Shown here piece by piece: positions 24,821 to 31,735 of a DNA stretch of 49,754 nt (position 1 is its first letter; each line of letters opens with the position of its first letter). The position numbers and the translations under genes are program-made. The stretch comes from Burkholderiaceae bacterium. Its GTDB lineage: Bacteria > Pseudomonadota > Gammaproteobacteria > Burkholderiales > Burkholderiaceae_D. The stretch is taken from assembly GCA_023653025.1 (NCBI GenBank), contig JAMNXS010000015.1, positions 1 to 49,754 on the forward strand, given 5' to 3'. Under the pieces are notes generated by a model. It ran no database searches, had not been told where the DNA came from, and worked only from the letters and a program-made list of their open reading frames with translations.

Positions 24821-25453
24821 ATGAGCAAATGGCCAGTCGACTGGTATTTCGATTTCATCTCGCCCTATGCCTATTTGCAGTGGCAGCGCTTGAGGCGCGA
24901 GGCGCCCAACATGGCGCTGCGCGCCAAGCCGGTGTTGTTCGCCGGGCTGCTCAACCACTGGGGCAACAAGGGGCCGGTCGAGGTGCCGCCCAAACGCGGC
25001 TGGACCTACGAACACAGCCTGTGGGTGGCGCGTCGGCATGACATTCCGATGCGGCTGCCGTCGGCCCACCCGTTCAATCCGCTGCCGCTGCTGCGGCTGT
25101 CGCTCGCGCTGGGCTCGACCGACGACGTGGTCGACCGACTGTTCGCCTACGTCTGGCGCGACGGCCTGCTGCCGTCCGACGCCGAAGCATGGCAGGACCT
25201 GCTGGACGAGCATCTCGTCACGCCGGCCGACATCAACGGCGAGAACATCAAGGCGGCGCTGCATGCGAATTGCGAGGAGGCGATTGCCGCCGGCGTGTTC
25301 GGCGTGCCTGCCGCCGTCGTCGACGGCCGACAGTTCTGGGGCGTCGACGCGACCGACATGCTGCTGGCTTTCGTCAACGACGATCCCTTCTTTTCGACTG
25401 CGGCCTACCGCGACGCCCACCTGCTGCCGGCCGCGGCGCACCGCCAGAAATAA
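24821..25453 (+). CDS. DsbA-like protein of the 2-hydroxychromene-2-carboxylate isomerase family
   Basis: A 210-residue thioredoxin-fold protein of the GST-kappa/HCCA-isomerase type. The N-terminal DWYFDFISPYAYLQW has Ser14 at the active position, not a CxxC, and the C-terminal part has GVFGVPAAVVDGRQFWGVD, the cis-Pro loop region. Named members isomerise 2-hydroxychromene-2-carboxylate in naphthalene breakdown using glutathione, but no aromatic pathway is seen here. Placed last on the sox/fcc side (68 bases after the preceding gene), it may act on a glutathione-linked substrate. It has no signal peptide. Its ATG follows GGAGAAACCCG. Confidence 0.82.
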   Translation: MSKWPVDWYFDFISPYAYLQWQRLRREAPNMALRAKPVLFAGLLNHWGNKGPVEVPPKRGWTYEHSLWVARRHDIPMRLPSAHPFNPLPLLRLSLALGSTDDVVDRLFAYVWRDGLLPSDAEAWQDLLDEHLVTPADINGENIKAALHANCEEAIAAGVFGVPAAVVDGRQFWGVDATDMLLAFVNDDPFFSTAAYRDAHLLPAAAHRQK

Positions 25454-25504
25454 AAAAAGCCCGCCGGCACTGACCGCCGGAGGAGGCGGTCGGTCAGCGC
25501 GGGC
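25452..25504 (-). terminator. Rho-independent terminator after the TonB-dependent receptor
   Basis: On the minus strand GCCCGC (25504-25499) pairs with GCGGGC (25464-25459), with an inner CTGACC/GGTCAG stem, followed by seven T (25458-25452). The T-run overlaps the stop codon of the convergent isomerase-family gene. Confidence 0.8.
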
Positions 25505-25541
25505 GGGAGGGGCCTAAACTTCAGCAGTGATCAGTGCAAGG

Positions 25542-27689
25542 TCAGAAGGCGTATCGGATGCCAGCCTGGAAGGTGCGGGGCATGCCGACCTGGATGCCGC
25601 GGGTACGATCGACGATGTAAGTCTTGTCGGTCAGGTTCTTACCGGCGACGAAGAGGGTCGTCTTGCCGATCGTGTAGTTTGCCACGGCATTCAGAATGCC
25701 ATGGGCATCGATCAGCCCCTCCTGTCCATCGGTTGACGGCGTGACGGTGTTGTCGAAGTCGGCAAACTGCCTGCCTACGTACACGTAATCGATCCGGGCA
25801 TTCCACGCGCTCGGGGCACGGTAACCCAGGGTCAGGGTCGCCAGGTTTTCCGGCGCATAGGGCAGGCGCTTGCCGATGGCACCGGCTCCTGCCGTGCTGC
25901 TGAAGGCCGACTTCTGCTCGGCTGTGGGCAGCCAGGTCCAGGCGAACCTTGCGAACAGGTTGCCTGCCACATGCTCGGTGAGGCGATCGATTTGCCCGGC
26001 GAGTTCGACCCCCTGGAACAGTGCCTTGCCCTCCTGATAAGCGGTGCTGCCACCTGCAATGCTGCCGACTTGCACCAGATTGCTGAAATCGTTGCGGAAC
26101 ATTGCCACGTCCAGCGACAGGCGCTCGGCCGGGCGGGTTCTCACGCCCAGCTCGGCATTCACACTGCGCTCGGCGCGCAGATCGACCACGGTGCCCGAGC
26201 CGGAGATCGCATCCTCGACACGCGGCGGACTGAAGCCGCGATGGACGCCGCCGTACATTACGGTGTCCTGGCCCAGCTGATAAGTGGCACCGACGCCGGG
26301 GATGAACTCGGTGAAATTGGCCGGTATGCTGCCGCTGTTGGCCGTACTGCCGTTGTTATCCGGATAAAACACCCGGTCGTTGCGGATATGCTCGATGCGC
26401 GCGACAGGCGTGACCGCAAGACGCTCGCTGAACTGCATCCGATTTGAGACGAAGGCCGAGACCGCTTGCGTGCGCCGCTTCTGGTGCTCCTGCAGGAAGG
26501 TGGCCGGTCGCGTATCGCTGAGGAAGTCGGCATAACTGGCGTACTGCTCCTGACGCCGGCGCTGCACCTCGTTGTGCAGTTTCAGGCCGTACTCGAGATC
26601 GTTCTGCATGCCGAATGCCTGAACCCGGTGCAGCATGCGGGAATCGATCCCAGTCGTCGTGTACTTGCGCAAGCGGCCATTGACGGCGCAGCCGGTGGCG
26701 GCATCGAGGTTGCGGGTCGCGCAATCGGTTGAACTGGAAGCCTGCCGCCACCAGTCACGAGCGTAATACGCGCTATAGACGCTGGTGAGGAGCTTGCGGT
26801 CTGCATCGATCCGCCATTCATGCGTGGCCGACAGACCGGTGCGCGTCGCGTCGAAGAAGTCGTTCCTGAATGCGTTCTGGCGCGGGTTCGCAAGAAACTC
26901 GGCCTGGTTCAGGCCGGCATAGGTCAATTGCGAATCTTCGCGAAAGTGCGTCGCCCGCAGTACCAGTTTGTGATCCTCGTTCAGTTGGCCCGCCCATTTG
27001 AAATTCAGGTCATCGAGCTTGCTGTGCATGTTGGCGCGCGCGCCGTCCGACTCCTTGCGGTAGAGGTCCAGCATCGCGCCATTGCCAGTCGCCATCAGAT
27101 GCGCATTCAGGTAGCCCCGAGTGCCGCCGGCCACGCCGACGAAACCACCGAAGGCCTGCTGCGGCTCGGGCGTGATGTAGTTGATCACGCCACCGGCGGT
27201 CTGCGGACCGAAGCGGATGACCTGACTGCCCTTGCTGACCTCGATCGCATCATAGCGATCGATCGGCGGATGGTAGTAGCTGGCGTTGTCGCCGTAAGGC
27301 GCAAACGACAGCGGCAGGCCGTCTTCGAGCAGCAGGACCTTCGTCGAGCGGGTCGGGTTCATCCCGCGGATACCAATGTTCGGGCGCAGGCCCACGCCCT
27401 CTTCCTCGCGCACGTGAACACCCGGCACCTTACGCAGCGCCTCGTTCACGTTGAAGACACGGCTTTCTTCCAGCGTACGGCCATCGATGACAGTCGCCGA
27501 ACCCGGCGCCAGCGTCATCGTCGATGCGCCGGTGCCGATCACATCCACCCTTGGCAATACCCGCTCGCCGGCCGACGCATCGGTCTGTGAGAAAGCCGGG
27601 CAGGCAACGAATACGGCCAGCAGGGCCGAGGCCATCGGCGCCGGCCGGAAAGCCGGGCGGGCGACTGTGCAGTGACTTCCTAGCTTCAT
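25542..27689 (-). CDS. TonB-dependent iron-complex outer membrane receptor
   Basis: A 715-residue receptor: signal peptide ending about CPAFSQTDA, a TonB-box-like PRVDVIG, the plug domain with NVNEALRKVPGVHVREEEGVGLRPNIGIRG and YHPPIDRYDAIEVSKGSQVIRFGPQTAGGVINY, then a 22-strand barrel ending with an aromatic residue (RYAF). The plug resembles FecA/ferric-citrate and related siderophore receptors, but the N-terminal signalling domain of FecA is missing. A Fur box lies just upstream, so iron or heme/siderophore uptake is likely. ATG 27689 follows AGGAGAAG. It stands alone with its own terminator. Confidence 0.92.
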   Translation of the reverse strand: MKLGSHCTVARPAFRPAPMASALLAVFVACPAFSQTDASAGERVLPRVDVIGTGASTMTLAPGSATVIDGRTLEESRVFNVNEALRKVPGVHVREEEGVGLRPNIGIRGMNPTRSTKVLLLEDGLPLSFAPYGDNASYYHPPIDRYDAIEVSKGSQVIRFGPQTAGGVINYITPEPQQAFGGFVGVAGGTRGYLNAHLMATGNGAMLDLYRKESDGARANMHSKLDDLNFKWAGQLNEDHKLVLRATHFREDSQLTYAGLNQAEFLANPRQNAFRNDFFDATRTGLSATHEWRIDADRKLLTSVYSAYYARDWWRQASSSTDCATRNLDAATGCAVNGRLRKYTTTGIDSRMLHRVQAFGMQNDLEYGLKLHNEVQRRRQEQYASYADFLSDTRPATFLQEHQKRRTQAVSAFVSNRMQFSERLAVTPVARIEHIRNDRVFYPDNNGSTANSGSIPANFTEFIPGVGATYQLGQDTVMYGGVHRGFSPPRVEDAISGSGTVVDLRAERSVNAELGVRTRPAERLSLDVAMFRNDFSNLVQVGSIAGGSTAYQEGKALFQGVELAGQIDRLTEHVAGNLFARFAWTWLPTAEQKSAFSSTAGAGAIGKRLPYAPENLATLTLGYRAPSAWNARIDYVYVGRQFADFDNTVTPSTDGQEGLIDAHGILNAVANYTIGKTTLFVAGKNLTDKTYIVDRTRGIQVGMPRTFQAGIRYAF

Positions 27690-27715
27690 TACTTCTCCTA
27701 TCACTTGGCAATATA

Positions 27716-27734
27716 AATGAGAATGATTCGTATT
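27716..27734. promoter_or_regulatory. Fur box upstream of the TonB-dependent receptor
   Basis: AATGAGAATGATTCGTATT reads as an imperfect palindrome, with seven of nine base pairs symmetric about position 27725. It closely resembles Fur sites of the AATGATAATGATTCTCATT form. It lies 27 bases before the receptor start codon. Confidence 0.75.
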
Positions 27735-27966
27735 TTGATGTAACGATAATACATTTCCGGCTATTCATCAATTGATTCCCCTACGCCTTTGCGGGGAATC
27801 GTTCACCCCGGCGCTGTGCCTTGATTTGGCTCAGAAGTAAATAATTTATTGAAATCAATGCCTTGAGACTTTTCCCACCCAGTTGTCCACAGGGCTGTCC
27901 CAGAAAAATGTGGACATCTGCACAGGCAGGCTCTCTAATCGGGAAAAAATTTCCTGACAGGCACTT
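27735..27966. other. Intergenic region with an inverted TGTCCACA pair
   Basis: AT-richer spacer between two divergent genes. TGTCCACA at 27884-27891 and TGTGGACA at 27909-27916 form an 8-bp inverted repeat 17 bases apart; each resembles a DnaA box with a mismatch (TTGTCCACA). It may be an operator of the following plus-strand gene, whose ATG lies 51 bases later. No good sigma-70 promoter stands out. Confidence 0.4.
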
Positions 27967-29202
27967 ATGTCCACGCCGCAGAACATCCCCGTCTCCGCCG
28001 CGCCCTTCCGCAGCCTCTGCACCGATTGCGGAATCTCGCGTAGCAGCGATCCGCGGCGCTGCGGGCAGGCCTGCCAGTTCATCCGGCCCGACTACCCGCG
28101 GCTCGAAGCCGACGTGCATGGCCGCACGCGCGATCCGGCGCGCGCCGGCGAGGCGCACTTCGGGCCGTTCCGGGCGATGCTGCGCGCGTCGTTGCGCCAG
28201 CCGCGCGACGGCGCGCAGTGGACGGGCATCACCACGCGCCTCGCAGAGCGGCTGCTGGAGACGGGCGCGGTCGATGCGGTGCTGGCCATGGCGGCCGACC
28301 CCGACGACCGCTGGAAGCCGAGGCCGGTGCTGGTGAAAAGCGCCGCCGACATGGCCCAATGCCGCGGCATGCGGATGGGCTATGCGCCGCTGCTGTCGCT
28401 GCTCGAGCCGGCGGCAGCCGAGGGCATCCGCCGGCTGGCCGTGATCGGCATTCCCTGCCAGGTGTATGCGCTGCGCGCGCTCGAGCGAGAGTTGGGGTTC
28501 GACAAGCTGTACGTCATCGGCACGCCCTGCTCGGACAACACCAGCACGGAGAACTTCCACCGCTTCCTCGCACTGCTCGATGCCGAGCCGGAGCGCATCC
28601 GCTACCTCGAGTTCCGCGCCGACTACCATGTCGAGCTGCGCTATGACGACGGACGCCGTCGGCTGATTCCTTTCCTGCAGCTGCCGCTGGCCTCGCTGCC
28701 GAAAGATTTTTTTCCGCTTACCTGCCGCACCTGCGTCGACTACACGAATTCGCTGGCCGACATCACGGTCGGCTATATGGGCGGCGAGGGACGCCAGTGG
28801 CTGCTGGTGCGCAATGCGCGTGGCGCCGAGATGCTGTCGCTGCTGGAAGGCGAGGTGCAGCTGGAGGAACCGGGCAGCGGCGGGCGCAGGCAGTCGGCCG
28901 TCAAGGGGTTTTTGCGCAATACCGAGCGCGCCGCCGGCGGCCTGCCGCTGCGCCGCATGCCCGACTGGCTGCGGCCGGTCGTCGGATGGTTGATGCCGCG
29001 TCTCGGGCCGCGCGGCGTCGAATTCGCGAAAGCGCGGGTCGAGATGAAGGCCATCGAGAGCGTGATCCACCTGCGCCGCGAGCAGCCGGCGCGGATGCGC
29101 GCGATGCTGCCCGCGCACCTGTGGCCGCTGGTCGAGCCCTACGGACTGACGCCCGGTGGCGATCCGGCAGCGGCGCAACCGACAGTCACCGACATCGACT
29201 GA
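27967..29202 (+). CDS. FrhB-family iron-sulfur flavoprotein (F420-dehydrogenase beta-subunit-like)
   Basis: A 411-residue protein of the FrhB/FpoF/BciB/HCAR family. The N-terminus has CTDCGISRSSDPRRCGQAC (Cys18, 21, 32, 36), followed by the middle segment IGIPCQVYALRALERELGFDKLYVIGTPCSDN and the hallmark TCRTCVDYTNSLADITVGYMGG. Relatives reduce F420, chlorophyll intermediates or other substrates using FAD and 4Fe-4S clusters. No chlorophyll or F420 genes are present, so the substrate is unknown. There is no signal peptide, so it is cytoplasmic. The ribosome site before ATG 27967 is weak (ACAGG). Confidence 0.8.
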   Translation: MSTPQNIPVSAAPFRSLCTDCGISRSSDPRRCGQACQFIRPDYPRLEADVHGRTRDPARAGEAHFGPFRAMLRASLRQPRDGAQWTGITTRLAERLLETGAVDAVLAMAADPDDRWKPRPVLVKSAADMAQCRGMRMGYAPLLSLLEPAAAEGIRRLAVIGIPCQVYALRALERELGFDKLYVIGTPCSDNTSTENFHRFLALLDAEPERIRYLEFRADYHVELRYDDGRRRLIPFLQLPLASLPKDFFPLTCRTCVDYTNSLADITVGYMGGEGRQWLLVRNARGAEMLSLLEGEVQLEEPGSGGRRQSAVKGFLRNTERAAGGLPLRRMPDWLRPVVGWLMPRLGPRGVEFAKARVEMKAIESVIHLRREQPARMRAMLPAHLWPLVEPYGLTPGGDPAAAQPTVTDID

Positions 29203-29298
29203 AATTCCCTGCGAACAGCCGGTTCACCGCGGGCAGCTTGCCGATAGAATGCGTCGAAGACTATCAAGCATCGATGCAAAGACATCGACAGAGCCATC

Positions 29299-29484
29299 AT
29301 GCAACGCCCCCGATTTTTCCGCATGCTGCTCGCGACCGCACTGACCGCCTGCGCGCTCGCCGCCTGCGACACCGGACCGAAGACCCTCGACGACTGCCTG
29401 CTGAAGGCATCGCGCGAATCGCAAAGCGACCGTCAGTTCAGGAATATGGCCGAGGCCTGCAAGCAGCAGTTCCGCAAGCCCTGA
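29299..29484 (+). CDS. Small putative lipoprotein
   Basis: A 61-residue protein with a lipoprotein signal: charged start QRPRFFR, hydrophobic LLATALTACALA and the lipobox LAAC with Cys at residue 23. The mature part is about 39 residues with two more cysteines (DDCLLKASRESQSDRQF and AEACKQQF). No family is recognised. There is no clear Shine-Dalgarno, but the lipobox and coding-like composition support a real gene. It converges on the chemoreceptor gene 11 bases away. Confidence 0.6.
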   Translation: MQRPRFFRMLLATALTACALAACDTGPKTLDDCLLKASRESQSDRQFRNMAEACKQQFRKP

Positions 29485-29495
29485 AGGCCAGCGGC

Positions 29496-31052
29496 CTAGC
29501 GCAAGCGGAAGACCGACACCGATTCGGCCAGCCGCGCCGCCTGCTCCTCGAGGCTGGCAGCGGCAGCGGCGGCCTGCTCGACCAGCGCCGCATTCTGCTG
29601 CGTGACCTGATCCATTTGAGACACCGCCTGGTTGACCTGATCGATGCCCTGGCTCTGCTCGTGGCTGGCCGCGCTGATCTCGGACATGATGTCCGTCACG
29701 CGGCTGACCGAGCGCACGATCTCTTCCATCGTCGCCGTGGCTTCCGACACCTGCCGGCTGCCGGCGTCGACCTTGCCGACCGAGTCGTGAATCAGCGCCT
29801 TGATCTCGCGCGCGGCGCTCGCGCTGCGCTGCGCCAGGCTGCGCACTTCCGAGGCGACGACCGCGAAGCCCCTGCCCTGCTCGCCGGCGCGCGCCGCTTC
29901 GACGGCGGCGTTCAGCGCAAGAATGTTGGTTTGGAAAGCGATGCCGTCGATCAGCGAGATGATGTCGACGATCTTCTTCGCCGATCCGCTGATCTCCGCC
30001 ATCGTCGCTCCGACGTCGGTCACGACCGATCCGCCGCGGCGCGCGACGTCGGAGGCGGTGTTGGCAAGCTGGTTGCCCTGCCCGGCGTTGTCCGCATTCT
30101 GGCGCACCGTCGATGAGAATTGCTCCATGCTCGCGGCCGTCTGCTCGAGGCTGGACGCCTGAGCTTCGGTGCGCGCCGACAGGTCCATGTTGCCCTGGGC
30201 GATCTCGCGGCTGCCGTGGTGGATTGCTTCCACGTTGGCGCGCACGTCGCCGACCACGGCCACGAGGTTCGCATTCATCTGCTGCAGCGCGCGCAACAGT
30301 TGCCCAGTGTCGTCGCCGCGGTCCACCGTAAAGCTGTTGGAGAGGTCGCCGCCGGCGATCGAGCGCGCCACCCGGGTCGCCATGCGCAGCGGCGCGACGA
30401 TGGCCGTGTGCAGCCCCAGCCACGACAGCAGGACCGCGGTCAATGACGCCAATTCGCCGGCGATCATCCAGCCGCTCTCGCCGCGCATCACCGAGGCCGC
30501 GGTCATCGCCGCCAGGATCAGCGACGGAATGCCGAGGCCGATCGCCAGCCGCACCGGCAGCGACAAGTTCTTCACCGCCCTTGCCAGCGACGCCAGGCCG
30601 GTTTTCACGACCGCGCCGTCGCGGATCGCGAAGCCGGCCGCAGTGCCCTGCCGGAAACGGCGATAAATGGCATCGGCCGCGGCCACTTGCGCGCGCGACG
30701 GCTTGCTGCGCACCGACATGTAGCCGACCGCCTGCCCGTTCTCGATCAGCGGCGTGACATTCGCCACCACCCAGTAATAATCGCCGTTCTTGCAGCGGTT
30801 CTTGACCATGCCGGTCCACGGCAGGCCGGCCTTAAGCGAACGCCACATATCGGCGAAGGCTTCCGGCGGCATGTCGGGATGGCGCACGAGGTTGTGCGGC
30901 GAACCCATCAGCTCTTCCTCGGTGAATCCGCTGATCTCGATGAAGTAGGGGTTGATGTAGGTGATCCGTCCCTTCAGGTCGGTCTTGGAGACAATGGATT
31001 TCTGGTCGCTGAGCGCGACCTCGTTGTCGGTGACGGGCAGATTGGTACGCAT
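29496..31052 (-). CDS. PAS-containing methyl-accepting chemotaxis protein (Aer-like)
   Basis: A 518-residue chemoreceptor. An N-terminal PAS domain (about 15-115, with GRITYINPYFIEISGFTEEELMG and MPPEAFADMWRSLKAGLPWTG) resembles the FAD-binding PAS of Aer, suggesting redox or oxygen sensing. Two adjacent hydrophobic segments follow (about 165-210), then a HAMP linker and the signalling hairpin with GIAFQTNILALNAAVEAARAGEQGRGFAVVA near the tip. The C-terminus FRLR lacks the CheR-binding pentapeptide. There are no che genes nearby, so it feeds a chemotaxis system encoded elsewhere. Confidence 0.9.
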   Translation of the reverse strand: MRTNLPVTDNEVALSDQKSIVSKTDLKGRITYINPYFIEISGFTEEELMGSPHNLVRHPDMPPEAFADMWRSLKAGLPWTGMVKNRCKNGDYYWVVANVTPLIENGQAVGYMSVRSKPSRAQVAAADAIYRRFRQGTAAGFAIRDGAVVKTGLASLARAVKNLSLPVRLAIGLGIPSLILAAMTAASVMRGESGWMIAGELASLTAVLLSWLGLHTAIVAPLRMATRVARSIAGGDLSNSFTVDRGDDTGQLLRALQQMNANLVAVVGDVRANVEAIHHGSREIAQGNMDLSARTEAQASSLEQTAASMEQFSSTVRQNADNAGQGNQLANTASDVARRGGSVVTDVGATMAEISGSAKKIVDIISLIDGIAFQTNILALNAAVEAARAGEQGRGFAVVASEVRSLAQRSASAAREIKALIHDSVGKVDAGSRQVSEATATMEEIVRSVSRVTDIMSEISAASHEQSQGIDQVNQAVSQMDQVTQQNAALVEQAAAAAASLEEQAARLAESVSVFRLR

Positions 31053-31217
31053 GAGCGGTCGTCCAGGTGGGCTGTGGTACGGATATCAACGACGATCCTG
31101 CGCCAATATCAAGCTGCCGCTTGCCCCGAACAACGGTACGAATCCTGGCCAGATCCGGCGATCTTGCGCGGCAGCGGTTAGGATGGCTGCGGTTCCAACA
31201 ACAGGAGGCAGGCATCC

Positions 31218-31577
31218 ATGCCCTATCGACAGCCGTATCGGCAGCTGTATCGACGGCCGTTGCGCCAGTCGCTGATACCGGCGGCACTTGTGTTCGGCCT
31301 GCTGGTCGCGACCCTGCCGGCGGCGGCCGACGACTGTGACGACACGGTCAGGATGGACGGGCTTTTCAGCAAGGCGCGGCGCGCATGTCCGTTCAGTTAT
31401 TACGGATTCCGCTTCCAGCAGCAGTCGCAGCTCTGCCGCGACAAGAAAGGCGAGGCCGAGTGGCAGCGCCTGTTCGGGCTGGGCGTGGCGGCATTCGATG
31501 CGCAGGCACAGCGCCGCGGCAAGCAGGCGCTGTGCGACAAGCTGGCGCGCGACTTCCCGACAACGGTCAAGTACTGA
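31218..31577 (+). CDS. Small exported protein of unknown function
   Basis: A 119-residue protein with a long N-terminal Arg/Tyr-rich tail (MPYRQPYRQLYRRPLRQ), a hydrophobic signal core SLIPAALVFGLLVATLPAAA and a mature part of about 80 residues with four cysteines (DDCDDTVRMDG, ACPFSYYGF, LCRDKKGE, ALCDKLARDF). No family is recognised. The start is well supported by AGGAGG nine bases before ATG 31218. The signal peptide suggests a periplasmic location with two disulfides. Confidence 0.65.
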   Translation: MPYRQPYRQLYRRPLRQSLIPAALVFGLLVATLPAAADDCDDTVRMDGLFSKARRACPFSYYGFRFQQQSQLCRDKKGEAEWQRLFGLGVAAFDAQAQRRGKQALCDKLARDFPTTVKY

Positions 31578-31735
31578 CGGGCCAGGCAAACGCCAGCGCG
31601 TAGCCGTCCAGCGTCGCCGGAGCGGTGGTCGATGCCGCGCCGAGGCATCCCGAATTGATCACGGTCTTTGCCCGGAACGTCATTGGTGCAATGATAGTCT
31701 CGGTACCGACTTCCGGACGAACTGTCCGCTCGCCC

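Noticed and set aside
27880-27920. A replication origin with DnaA boxes
   Set aside because: Only two imperfect boxes, no clustered perfect boxes, no AT-rich unwinding repeats and no dnaA or parAB genes.
27781-29178. A 465-residue frame antisense to the FrhB-like gene
   Set aside because: Arg/Gln/Ala-rich shadow; the plus-strand frame has the family cysteines.
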